A stretch of 64,000 bases of DNA, from NCBI RefSeq assembly GCF_013009075.1, contig NZ_CP053108.1:1426001-1490000 (forward strand), written 5' to 3'. The notes beneath the pieces are model-generated. The model had not been told where the DNA came from and did no database searches. It was given only the letters and a program-made list of their open reading frames with translations. Within the stretch, counting starts at the first letter, position 1. Each line of letters begins with the position of its first letter. Positions 18,289 through 27,026 of the stretch are shown piece after piece. The position numbers and the translations under genes were made by a program. Source of the stretch: Halomonas sp. TA22. Lineage in GTDB: Bacteria; Pseudomonadota; Gammaproteobacteria; Pseudomonadales; Halomonadaceae.

Positions 18289-20931
18289 CTACGGCGCAAG
18301 GGACTTGTGCACGATCTCATAGACATTGGGCGAGAGCTTCTCTGCACTGATGCGCTCAAGCGCTGTCTTCATCAAGTCCTGACGCTTTTCGTCGAAACGC
18401 TGCCAATGCGTCAGGGGCGCGACGAGACGCGCCGCGATCTCCGGATTCAAACGGTTGAGCTCGATCACCACATTGGCCAGAAGCGCATAACCCGCCCCAT
18501 CGATGCGGTGGAAATTGACGCGATTCTGCCCGGCGAAGGTGCCGATCAGCGCGCGCACCTTGTTGGGATTCTTCAACGAAAACGCGGGATGATTCATGAG
18601 ATATTCGAGCCGCTCGAGCACATCTGGCTGCGGTCGGGTCACCTGAATACTGAACCACTGATCCATGACCAGCGGGTCATGAGCCCACTTCTCGGCAAAG
18701 CGTTTGAGTGCCGGCTCGGCAAGCTCGCCACGTGAGCTATGTGTGAGCAGCATCAATGCCATGCGCACATCGGTCATGTTGTGGCCGGCCTCGAACTGCC
18801 GCTGAGCCAGGGTCAGCGCCTCCTCGTCCTCGATGCTCATCAGGTAGGTGAGCGCCACATTCTTCAAACGGCGGGCGGCGATCTGCTCAGGCGTCGGGGC
18901 ATAGGGCTCGTCCGACAGATTGTCATGATAGACCGCCATGAATTCGTCGCGCAGCGCCACGACCAGGGACTGCTCGACGAAGTGACGCGCCGCATGAATG
19001 GCATCGACGTCCACCATCGGCTGCTGCTCGGCGATATAGGCCTCCGATGGCAACATCAGCATCTCGGCAAGTACCGCCTTGTCATCGGCAGGTGATGTGA
19101 GCAGGCCACGGAAGGCATCGATCACGCGCACATCCATGACTTTCTCGACGCCATTGCGGTGGGCGGCGATCAGATCATCGAGCGCCAGCATCGCCAGGCG
19201 CTGACCCGCGTCCCAGCGGTTGAAGCCATCGCTGTCATGCTGCAGTAGAAAGGCAAGATCCTCGCGCCCGTAGGGGAAGCGCAGCTTGACCGGCGCCGAG
19301 AAGCCGCGCAGCAGCGAGGGTACCGGCGCCTCGGCGATGTCGGTGAAGACGAAATGCTGCTCCTCTTCGCGCAGGTGGATCACCGCATCCTTGCCGAGGC
19401 TTTCTCCCTCGAGCGTCATCGATAGATCCATACCCGACTTGGTGCCGACCAACCCCATACGCACCGGGATATACAGCGGCTTCTTGTGGGGCTGACCGGG
19501 CGTGGCTGGGGTACGTTGGCGAAGCGTCAAGTGATATTCACCCTTGGCGTAATCATACTCGCCATTGGCATCGATCTCTGGCGTACCGGCCTGGGAGTAC
19601 CAGAGCATGAATTGGGAGAGGTCCAGTCCCGACACCTCACCCATGCAGCCGACGAAGTCCTCGATGGTCACGGCCTGGCCATCGAAACGCTCGAAGTAGA
19701 GATCGCTGCCACGACGGAAATTTTCCCACCCAAGCAGATTGCAGAGCATGCGCACCACTTCCGAGCCTTTCTCGTAGATGGTAAGGGTGTAGAAGTTGCC
19801 GATCTCGATGTAGTGATCAGGCCTGACCGGGTGCGCGGTGGGGCCGGCATCCTCAGCGAACTGCGCGGTGCGGAAGAATGCGACATCCTCGATACGCTTG
19901 ACCGCGGCCGAATTGACATCGGCGCTGAAGCACTGATCGCGAAAGACCGTGAAGCCCTCCTTCAACGACAGCTGGAACCAGTCGCGGCAGGTCACTCGGT
20001 TGCCCGACCAGTTGTGAAAGTATTCGTGGGCGACGATCCCCTCGACACGCTGGAAGGCCTCATCGGTGGCGGTCTGCGGATGGGTAAGCACCGCTGCCGA
20101 GTTGAATATGTTGAGGCCCTTGTTCTCCATGGCGCCCATGTTGAAGTCATTGACCGCAACGATCATGAACAGGTCGAGATCGTACTCGCGCCCATAGGTC
20201 TGCTCATCCCATGTCATGGCACGTTTAAGCGACGCCATGGCATGCTCGGTCTTGTCGAGATTCTCCGCCTCGACCCATAGCTGCAGCAGCACCTCACGGC
20301 CGCTCATGGTGGTGAAACTATCCTCCACCTTCTTGAGATCACCGGCGACCAGCGCGAACAGATAGCTGGGCTTGGGGTGCGGATCCTCCCAGGTCACGAA
20401 GTGTTTTCCGTTGGGGAGCTCGCCGCGCTCCACCGGGTTGCCGTTGGAGAGCAGTACCGGCAGGCTCGCCTTGTCGCCGATCACGGTGGTGGAGAAGGTC
20501 GACATGACATCCGGCCGATCGGGATAGTAGGTGATGCGCCGAAACCCTTCGGCTTCGCACTGAGTGCAGAACATGCCGTTGGAGAGGTAGAGGCCGGAGA
20601 GTGCGGTATTGGCGGCAGGATCAATCTCGACTTGCGTGTCGAGCCGGAAGCGCGATGGCGCACGTTTGATGGTCAGGTGGCGATCGTCGACCTCGTACTC
20701 GGTGTCCTCCAGGACCTCGCCGTCGATGGCGATGTGCTTGAGGGCGAGATGTTCGCCATCGAGTATCAGCGGAAGCTCAGCCTCATCGCGACGCTGCGGA
20801 TGACGCTCGATATGCAGACGGGCACTGACCAGAGTGGTGGAGGACGTCAGGTCGAACTTGAGCTCGGTGTGGGTAACGCGGTAGGCCGGTGGCTGATAAT
20901 CGTGCAGGTAGGTCGGCTTCGGTGCTGACAT
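18289..20931 (-). CDS. pepN: Aminopeptidase N
   Basis: A cytosolic M1-family zinc aminopeptidase, 880 residues, normal for the gammaproteobacterial PepN. The exopeptidase motif MGAMENKGLNIFN sits near 260, and the zinc site HEYFHNWSGNR near 298 with the third ligand Glu in SLKEGFTVFRDQ. The C-terminal helical domain of PepN is complete. AGGAG precedes the start. The YbaN-like gene lies 87 bp upstream on the same strand. Confidence 0.97.
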   Translation of the reverse strand: MSAPKPTYLHDYQPPAYRVTHTELKFDLTSSTTLVSARLHIERHPQRRDEAELPLILDGEHLALKHIAIDGEVLEDTEYEVDDRHLTIKRAPSRFRLDTQVEIDPAANTALSGLYLSNGMFCTQCEAEGFRRITYYPDRPDVMSTFSTTVIGDKASLPVLLSNGNPVERGELPNGKHFVTWEDPHPKPSYLFALVAGDLKKVEDSFTTMSGREVLLQLWVEAENLDKTEHAMASLKRAMTWDEQTYGREYDLDLFMIVAVNDFNMGAMENKGLNIFNSAAVLTHPQTATDEAFQRVEGIVAHEYFHNWSGNRVTCRDWFQLSLKEGFTVFRDQCFSADVNSAAVKRIEDVAFFRTAQFAEDAGPTAHPVRPDHYIEIGNFYTLTIYEKGSEVVRMLCNLLGWENFRRGSDLYFERFDGQAVTIEDFVGCMGEVSGLDLSQFMLWYSQAGTPEIDANGEYDYAKGEYHLTLRQRTPATPGQPHKKPLYIPVRMGLVGTKSGMDLSMTLEGESLGKDAVIHLREEEQHFVFTDIAEAPVPSLLRGFSAPVKLRFPYGREDLAFLLQHDSDGFNRWDAGQRLAMLALDDLIAAHRNGVEKVMDVRVIDAFRGLLTSPADDKAVLAEMLMLPSEAYIAEQQPMVDVDAIHAARHFVEQSLVVALRDEFMAVYHDNLSDEPYAPTPEQIAARRLKNVALTYLMSIEDEEALTLAQRQFEAGHNMTDVRMALMLLTHSSRGELAEPALKRFAEKWAHDPLVMDQWFSIQVTRPQPDVLERLEYLMNHPAFSLKNPNKVRALIGTFAGQNRVNFHRIDGAGYALLANVVIELNRLNPEIAARLVAPLTHWQRFDEKRQDLMKTALERISAEKLSPNVYEIVHKSLAP

Positions 20932-21018
20932 CGCGGGAACGCTCCTGTTCGGTGATTACCGATCATTGTAAGGCGCTGCGGGGGGCAGACTCAAAGCCGC
21001 AAATTGTCCTCGTGATGA

Positions 21019-21510
21019 TCAGCGAGACTCGACCAAACGCGGCTCTCCCAGTTCCGACTCGCCCGACCGGGAATAGATCGACGCGGACTGGCGTGGCTCC
21101 GGACGCGTGGCGATCCACACCCCCAGCAAGCCAAGCCCCACGATCAAGGCAAGCTTGACTGTAAGCGTATTGACCACCAGCGCGATGACCAGCATCGAGA
21201 AGGCCAGCATCGCCACCGCGAGGCGTTTGACATGGCGCGGTATGGCACGCTCTTGCTCCCAGGCGAGCACCGGCGGGCCGAAGCGGGGATGGCGACGAAT
21301 CCATGCCGCAAAGCGCGGTGACCCCCTGGAAGCCGACCACACCGCCAGCAGCATGAAACAAGTAGTGGGCATGAGAGGCACGAAGACCCCGATCACGCCA
21401 AGCGCAAAGCACAGCCAGGCGAATAGCAGGTAGGTGATATTTCTCATCGGTTGCCAGATAGACGCCAGCAGCGACGCCGCAGAGCGTTTCTGCTCGTATT
21501 GTTCGTTCAC
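21019..21510 (-). CDS. YbaN family (DUF454) inner-membrane protein
   Basis: A 163-residue membrane protein. The DUF454 core is plain: an N-terminal helix, then GVIGVFVPLMPTTCFMLLA, and FAAWIRRHPRFGPPVLAWEQERAIPRHVKRLA, followed by two close hydrophobic helices. Function is unknown. The frame is open further upstream, but a GTG at 21508-21510 with GGAGGAGG ahead of it is the best-supported start. The last 25 residues are polar and variable. Confidence 0.8.
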   Translation of the reverse strand: MNEQYEQKRSAASLLASIWQPMRNITYLLFAWLCFALGVIGVFVPLMPTTCFMLLAVWSASRGSPRFAAWIRRHPRFGPPVLAWEQERAIPRHVKRLAVAMLAFSMLVIALVVNTLTVKLALIVGLGLLGVWIATRPEPRQSASIYSRSGESELGEPRLVESR

Positions 21511-21791
21511 TGGCCCTCCTCCTGTCCTGTCGAATCGCATGTGGCGAGTCACGATCGCTGCAGCCACCGCAGCTTGACTCGTAATAACGTCACCCCCTTA
21601 GCCTGCATTGCCCTTTTACGTTAAGCGCCTACTTGTTGCTAAGTGAAATGCGCAATGCCTATCGTTAACCTAGCTGGAATCAATGACTACATGCCAGCAA
21701 AGTGTGTAAAGTAATTAACCAACTATATTAGCAGCATAGCTTATCCCCCATGTCGTCGACCGATGATAATGCACAAGGATGCAGGCCTCGC

Positions 21792-22793
21792 ATGCAAGCC
21801 TCGATACGCATAATCTCCCCTCTCAGTAGGATCGCCCCGCTGGCATGGGTACTGCTGGCAGCGCTTTTGCTGGCTCTCTCCCCCGCTTCGCGAGCCGACG
21901 AAAGGCTCAACCTGGTCGCCACCACTGCCATGATCGCCGATACGTTGCGTGAAGTGGGCGGTGAGCATGTCAGCGTTCGCAGCTTGATGGGGCCGGGTGT
22001 CGACCCGCACCTCTACCGTCAAACGCGCAATGACATTTCCCTCATGACCCGTGCCGACGCGGTATTCTGGAACGGCCTCTATCTCGAAGCCCAGCTCGAG
22101 GGTTTCCTCGAGCGCCTCGGGGCGCGACAGCCCGTCATCACTGTTGGCGAAGCACTTCCCGTGGAGCGTCGCCTGGCCGACGAGGAATATCCTGATCGCC
22201 ACGATCCCCATATCTGGATGGATCCCACACGCTGGCAATCCGTTGTCGGGGCGATTCGCGACGCCTTGATGGAACTGAGCCCTGAGCATCGCGACACGTT
22301 CCAAACCAATGCGCAAGCATTCTCTGCTCGCATCGCATCACTCGACGAATATGCCCGTGACGTGCTGGAAAGCGTACCCGAAGGATCGCGCGTCCTGGTC
22401 ACTGCCCACGATGCGTTCGGCTATTTCGGCGACGCCTATGATTTCGAGGTACTCGGCATCCAGGGTTTCTCCACCGAGAGCGAAGCGGGCCTGGCACGGA
22501 TCGAATCGCTGGTGAATCTGCTGGTGAGCCGACGGATCGGCGCCATCTTCGTCGAATCCTCGGTCTCGGCACGCAACATTCGTGCCTTGATCGAGGGTGC
22601 CGCCGCGCAAGGCTGGCAGGTGGAGGTGGGAGGAGAACTCTTCTCCGACGCCATGGGCCATCCGGACAGCTACGAAGGAAGCTATATCGGCATGATCGAT
22701 CATAATGTCACTCTGATCGCCCGTGCGCTTGGCGGCGACGCACCCGCAGGCGGCATGCAGGGCCAGCTGGGCAGCGCCCGGGAGCCTGAGTGA
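21792..22793 (+). CDS. Metal ABC transporter substrate-binding protein (TroA/MntC type)
   Basis: Periplasmic metal-binding component of an ABC importer, about 333 residues. A signal peptide covers residues 1-35 (ending near SRADE). Predicted ligands: His in VDPHLYRQT, His in DPHIWMDP, Glu in TESEAG, and Asp in [30 protein letters not shown] and YEGSYIGMI match treponemal TroA closely, but the third TroA ligand His is not present. There is no His-rich loop as in ZnuA, which favours Mn or Fe over Zn. An ATG at 21750 is in frame but gives a 14-residue pre-extension; neither start has a strong ribosome site. Confidence 0.87.
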   Translation: MQASIRIISPLSRIAPLAWVLLAALLLALSPASRADERLNLVATTAMIADTLREVGGEHVSVRSLMGPGVDPHLYRQTRNDISLMTRADAVFWNGLYLEAQLEGFLERLGARQPVITVGEALPVERRLADEEYPDRHDPHIWMDPTRWQSVVGAIRDALMELSPEHRDTFQTNAQAFSARIASLDEYARDVLESVPEGSRVLVTAHDAFGYFGDAYDFEVLGIQGFSTESEAGLARIESLVNLLVSRRIGAIFVESSVSARNIRALIEGAAAQGWQVEVGGELFSDAMGHPDSYEGSYIGMIDHNVTLIARALGGDAPAGGMQGQLGSAREPE

Positions 22794-23593
22794 ACCCAAC
22801 CCCACAAGGTGATGCGGCGGTTCAGGAAAGCCCGCTGGCGATTCATGGGCTCACGGTCAGCTACGGCAACAAGCCAGTCGTCTATTCGGTGGACTTCATC
22901 ACGCCGCCGGGCAGCCTGACGGCGATCGTCGGCCCCAACGGGGCGGGCAAGTCGACGCTGCTCAAGGCAGCACTGGGCATCACCCGTCGGCTATCGGGCG
23001 ATGTTCGTGTTTATGGCAAGACCTATACGCCTCAGACTCGCCATATCGCCTACGTTCCCCAGCGAAACAGCGTCGACTGGGACTTCCCCGCCACCGTGCT
23101 GGATGTGGTGCTGATGGGCCTGTTTCGCGATCTGCACTGGTGGCAGCTGACACGCAAGCGTCACCGCGACCAGGCCATGCAGAGTCTGGTGCGGGTCGGC
23201 ATGGAGGGGTTCGCCGATCGCCAGATCGGCGAGCTTTCCGGCGGACAGCAGCAGCGCGTCTTCCTTGCCCGAGCCCTGGCTCAATCGGCGGACCTGACGA
23301 TTCTTGACGAGCCCTTCGCCGGCGTCGATGCCGCCACCGAACGCGCCATCGTCGAGGTGCTGAAATCATTGAAGGAGCAGGGCAAGACGCTGCTCTGCGT
23401 GCACCATGACCTCACCACCGTGCGCGACTACTTCGATCACGTGCTGATGCTCAATGTGCGTCGCATCGCCGCAGGCCCGGTGGCCGAGGTGTTCACCGAG
23501 GAGGCCTTGCAGGAGACCTATGGCGGCCGTCTCGGCGCGCTGCAGCTCGCGCGCCTGATCGCTTCGCCGGTCAGCCTGTCACAGCGAGCCTGA
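22790..23593 (+). CDS. Metal ABC transporter ATP-binding protein (TroB/MntB type)
   Basis: Cytosolic ATPase of the importer, 267 residues. Walker A is GPNGAGKST, the signature is LSGGQQQR, and Walker B is [12 protein letters not shown]; the H-loop His is in [10 protein letters not shown]. The stretch [22 protein letters not shown] is typical of manganese/zinc/iron chelate ATPases. It begins with GTG overlapping the previous stop by 4 bp, with GGGAG upstream, so expression is coupled to the binding protein. Confidence 0.93.
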   Translation: MNPTPQGDAAVQESPLAIHGLTVSYGNKPVVYSVDFITPPGSLTAIVGPNGAGKSTLLKAALGITRRLSGDVRVYGKTYTPQTRHIAYVPQRNSVDWDFPATVLDVVLMGLFRDLHWWQLTRKRHRDQAMQSLVRVGMEGFADRQIGELSGGQQQRVFLARALAQSADLTILDEPFAGVDAATERAIVEVLKSLKEQGKTLLCVHHDLTTVRDYFDHVLMLNVRRIAAGPVAEVFTEEALQETYGGRLGALQLARLIASPVSLSQRA

Positions 23594-23596
23594 GCG

Positions 23597-24808
23597 ATGA
23601 TCGATAGCTGGCTGCGTGCCCTAACGTTCAATGCCGGTTACAACACCAGCCTGGTGACGCTCGGCGCGATGCTCCTTGGTGCCTGTGCCGGGATGATCGG
23701 CAGCTTCATTCTGCTGCGCAAGCGCTCGCTGGTCAGCGATGCGATCAGTCATGCCACGCTGCCGGGACTGGCGACGGCCTTTATTGTCATGGCGATCGTC
23801 TATGGCGATGGCCGCTGGCTGCCCGGCCTGATGATAGGGGCTGCCGTCAGCGCCGCCATTGGTCTGTGGGCGGTACAGGCCATTAGCGAGCGCACCCGAC
23901 TTGGCGAGGATGCGGCCATCGGCGCGGTGCTCTCCACTCTGTTCGGTCTGGGCGTGGTGCTCATCACCGCTATCCAGGCGATGCATACCGGCGGACAGGC
24001 TGGACTCACCGGCTATCTGATCGGCTCGACCGCTGGCATGCTGGCAGCCGAAGCACAACTGATCGGTGGTTCGGCGCTGCTGCTGTTGCTGGCGATCTTC
24101 GTCTGGCGACGAGACTTCCTGATGGTGTGTTTCGATCCTCAGTACGCCTATACCAGCGGCATCAATGCCCGCCGCACCGACCTGTTGATGCTGGTCATGC
24201 TGCTGGCGGTGGTGGTGATCGGGCTCAAGGTCACCGGGCTGATCCTGATCGTGGCCTTGACGATCATCCCCCCCGTCACCGGACGCTTCTGGACCGACAG
24301 GCCTCTGCACATGGTGGCCATCGCAGCCGGATGCGGCGCATTGGCAGGCTATCTCGGCGTAACGCTGTCCAGCGTACGCAGTGGCCTGCCCACTGGCCCC
24401 TTGATCGTGCTCATGGCCTTCGGCCTGTTCGCCCTGTCGCTGTTCTTCTCGCCACGTCGCGGCATGGTCGCCGTGTTTGCCGCCCATCGGCGCTTCAGGC
24501 GGCGCGTTCACCTGCGCCAGGGGCTGCTCTCACTGGCCCGGCAGGAAGCGATCTACGACAGCCTCACGCTCGATATCCTGCGCCGCCAGGGCTACATTCG
24601 CCGCGACCATGTCCCCACATCGTCGGGACTGGCCGCTGCATGGGATGCCCAGCACGAGGAGCGGCTCTGGGCGCTCTACCGCGCCCGCTACCCGGATGAA
24701 GCGGCACAATTTGATCATCAGGGACTGGTGGCGATCAATGATGCCCTGCCCCCGGATACGGTGATGCTGCTCAAGTCGCAGCTCAAGCAGCAGGAGAGTC
24801 CGCCATGA
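23597..24808 (+). CDS. Metal ABC transporter permease with DtxR-like C-terminal domain
   Basis: A 403-residue permease, about 110 longer than standard. Residues 1-285 form the usual eight or so helices of the ABC-3 family (LLRKRSLVSDAISHATLPG, GLKVTGLILIVALTIIPP). From about 295 it is soluble and basic, then resembles a degenerate DtxR/MntR repressor: a winged-helix-like stretch (LARQEAIYDSLTLDILRRQG), and a dimerisation-like HEERLWALYRARYP. This recalls chlamydial YtgCR, where the repressor half is released from the permease. Three bases separate it from the ATPase gene, and the next gene overlaps by 4 bp. Confidence 0.88.
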   Translation: MIDSWLRALTFNAGYNTSLVTLGAMLLGACAGMIGSFILLRKRSLVSDAISHATLPGLATAFIVMAIVYGDGRWLPGLMIGAAVSAAIGLWAVQAISERTRLGEDAAIGAVLSTLFGLGVVLITAIQAMHTGGQAGLTGYLIGSTAGMLAAEAQLIGGSALLLLLAIFVWRRDFLMVCFDPQYAYTSGINARRTDLLMLVMLLAVVVIGLKVTGLILIVALTIIPPVTGRFWTDRPLHMVAIAAGCGALAGYLGVTLSSVRSGLPTGPLIVLMAFGLFALSLFFSPRRGMVAVFAAHRRFRRRVHLRQGLLSLARQEAIYDSLTLDILRRQGYIRRDHVPTSSGLAAAWDAQHEERLWALYRARYPDEAAQFDHQGLVAINDALPPDTVMLLKSQLKQQESPP

Positions 24809-25752
24809 GCGATTTCGTCATGCTCAGTCTGGTGCCGATGACCATCGCCATGATCATTGCCATGAGCTGCGCGCTTCTCGGTAACTTTCTGGTACTGCGC
24901 CGTCAAAGTCTGATCGGCGATGCCATCAGCCATGTCGCGCTGCCGGGGATCGTTGCCAGCTTCCTGATCACCGGCACGCTGCTCACCTCGGCCATGATGC
25001 TCGGGGCAGCGACTGCCGCCCTGATCACCGTGCTGATGATCGAGGCGATCAAGCGTCTTGGTCGCGTCGAGCCCAGTGCCGCCATGGGCGTCGCCTTCAC
25101 CTCGATCTTCGCCCTCGGCGTGCTGATGCTGGAGTGGCACGGCGCCAGCGGCGTGCATCTGGATGTCGAGCATGCACTGTATGGCAGCCTCGAGAGCCTC
25201 ATCTGGTTCGAGGGCACCAGCTGGGCATCATTGTTCGACCGCCAGGCGCTTACCGATCTTCCACCCCAGCTGTCCCGCGTCGCCTGGGTCGGGCTGCTTG
25301 TGGTGGCCTTCGTGACCGTCAGCTGGCGGGCCCTGGTCATCGGCAGCTTCGATCCGCATTTTGCGGCAAGTATCCGGGCCCGGCCCGTGATCATGGACCT
25401 GCTGCTGGTCACCATGGTGGCGATCGCGGCGATTGCCGCTTTCGAAGCGGTGGGCTCGATCATCGTCATCGCCATGTTCATCTGCCCTGCCGCCGCTGCA
25501 CGTCTGATGACAAACAGCCTGCCGAGGCAAGTGGCATGGAGCCAGGCATTCGCTATCGTCTCATCGCTGTTGGGCTATCTTCTGGCCGGCTACGGGCCCG
25601 GCTGGCTGGGTATCGACGCCTCGCTCAGCGCTGCGGGAATGATCGCCTCGGTGGCTGGCCTGCTGCTACTGCTGGCCTGCCTGTTCGGGCCCTGCCGTCA
25701 ACACGATAGTTCGCGCTCGGAGAGCGCCCAGCGACTCGACACGGAGGTGTAA
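24805..25752 (+). CDS. Metal ABC transporter permease (second)
   Basis: A 315-residue ABC-3 family membrane protein with about eight to nine helices. LLGNFLVLRRQSLIGDAISHVALPGI and FEAVGSIIVIAMFICPAAAARL are the family motifs. It is of normal length, without the C-terminal domain carried by its partner. Its ATG overlaps the previous stop by 4 bp, and a 12-bp-stem terminator closes the four-gene operon. Two different permeases per transporter is the TroCD/YtgCD arrangement. Confidence 0.92.
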   Translation: MSDFVMLSLVPMTIAMIIAMSCALLGNFLVLRRQSLIGDAISHVALPGIVASFLITGTLLTSAMMLGAATAALITVLMIEAIKRLGRVEPSAAMGVAFTSIFALGVLMLEWHGASGVHLDVEHALYGSLESLIWFEGTSWASLFDRQALTDLPPQLSRVAWVGLLVVAFVTVSWRALVIGSFDPHFAASIRARPVIMDLLLVTMVAIAAIAAFEAVGSIIVIAMFICPAAAARLMTNSLPRQVAWSQAFAIVSSLLGYLLAGYGPGWLGIDASLSAAGMIASVAGLLLLLACLFGPCRQHDSSRSESAQRLDTEV

Positions 25753-25755
25753 ACG

Positions 25756-25781
25756 CCAAGACCCGCCGAGGCGGGTCTTGG
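25756..25781 (+). terminator. Terminator of the metal ABC operon
   Basis: A perfect 12-bp stem (CCAAGACCCGCC / GGCGGGTCTTGG) starting 3 bp past the stop, between two convergent genes. No long T tract follows on either strand. Confidence 0.65.
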
Positions 25782-25800
25782 TAAGGGGCATGAGCGCCGC

Positions 25801-26286
25801 TCAGTCGCGAAAATTGGTGTACTGCACCGGAAGGTCCGGCCCCTGCTCGCCCTTGAGCAACGCCATGACCTGCTGCAGGTCGTCACGCTTCTTGCCAGTG
25901 ACTCGCACCTGATCACCCTGGATCTGTGCTTGCACCTTGAGCTTGGAGTCCTTGATCAACTTGACGATCGCCTTGCAGTCCGGCTGCTCCAGGCCCTGCT
26001 TGAGCTTGACTTCCTGGCGCGCCTTGACGCCGGACAGTACCGGCTCCTGCTCGTCCATGCAGCGTGCATCAATGCCCCGCGCGATCAGCCGCGCGCGCAG
26101 CACGTCGAGCATCTGCTTGAGCTGGAAATCGACATCGGCCTCGAGTGTCACCACTTCACCGTTGAGAGCGAAGCTGGTATCGACGCCCTTGAAGTCGAAG
26201 CGAGTCTGCACTTCACGGTTGGCCTGATCCACGGCATTGCTGGCTTCGTGCTTGTCGAATTCGGAAACGATATCGAAGGATGGCAT
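25801..26286 (-). CDS. YajQ family nucleotide-binding protein
   Basis: A 161-residue cytosolic protein made of two RNP-like folds. It begins [21 protein letters not shown], the hallmark of YajQ, and keeps RFDFKGVD and [30 protein letters not shown]. Family members bind nucleotides; some (in Xanthomonas and Pseudomonas) bind cyclic di-GMP and act as transcriptional co-regulators. That could connect with the PilZ polysaccharide locus in this window, but only by inference. AAGGG precedes the ATG. Confidence 0.95.
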   Translation of the reverse strand: MPSFDIVSEFDKHEASNAVDQANREVQTRFDFKGVDTSFALNGEVVTLEADVDFQLKQMLDVLRARLIARGIDARCMDEQEPVLSGVKARQEVKLKQGLEQPDCKAIVKLIKDSKLKVQAQIQGDQVRVTGKKRDDLQQVMALLKGEQGPDLPVQYTNFRD

Positions 26287-26360
26287 CTGAATAACCCTTG
26301 GCAGAATAGGCGCCCAATTCTAAGCCAGCGTCACCCGCTTTGCACTTGCCTGGCGCCTTG

Positions 26361-26858
26361 TCAGGCAGACTGCACAAGCCTCGGCGCCGGCTGCACCGCG
26401 GCCGGCTCAGCGAGGCGCTTCTCCATCTGCCAGGCAGCGCAACCGTCGACATAGTAGTCGTCAAGCCAACGCACCAGGCGAAACCCCATGCGCCGATAAA
26501 GCCCCAACGCAACGCGATTGTCGGCCCGCACCTCAAGGGAGAGTCGCGACAGCTCACGCAGCCTCGCCTCCTCCTCGAGGCGCTCGAGCAAGCGGCGACC
26601 GAGCCCCTCGCCCCGCGCCTCGGGATGCACGCAGAAGGAGTAGAGACGCGCCACTTGGCTGTTGCGACGCAGCAGCAGCGTGCCGTAACCCCAGGGAGTG
26701 TCTACGTCATCCACCGCGACCCATGAGCAGGCGTGAGCGCGGCTCAACAGGTGCGCCAGCTGCCGGCGGCTGAAACGGTCGCCATCGAAGCACGCCATCT
26801 CCAAGCGAAGCAGTGCATCGAGGTCGGAGGGGCGCGTCGGGCGCAACGAGAAGGTCAT
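26361..26858 (-). CDS. GNAT family N-acetyltransferase (RimI-like)
   Basis: A 165-residue single-domain acetyltransferase. The acetyl-CoA loop is HPEARGEGLGRRLL near residue 83, preceded by the beta strand VARLYSFCV and followed by LSLEVRADNRVALGLYRRMGFR, which resembles RimI. The start at 26858 has CGGA upstream and begins right at the fold (FSLRPTRPSDLDALLRLE); an upstream ATG extension is unrelated. Substrate unknown. It is divergent from the RLAN/RimK-like ligase gene. Confidence 0.87.
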   Translation of the reverse strand: MTFSLRPTRPSDLDALLRLEMACFDGDRFSRRQLAHLLSRAHACSWVAVDDVDTPWGYGTLLLRRNSQVARLYSFCVHPEARGEGLGRRLLERLEEEARLRELSRLSLEVRADNRVALGLYRRMGFRLVRWLDDYYVDGCAAWQMEKRLAEPAAVQPAPRLVQSA

Positions 26859-27026
26859 GACAGAATTCCGATGATTTGCGCGGATTGTGAGCGTCGCAAC
26901 GGCGCTTGTCATCGCCTAAAATGATGAAATTATTTCACCTTCCCTGCGTATTGTGACCTCGGAGCCAGGGAGGCATCCTAGCCGCACCGGCTAGCCTCGA
27001 TGCCGGCCTATCCCAAGGATCGATAC

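Noticed and set aside
21700-21791. MntR, Zur or Fur operator ahead of the metal ABC operon
   Set aside because: AGCATAGC-like and TTAACC words occur, but no convincing dyad matching a known consensus was found.
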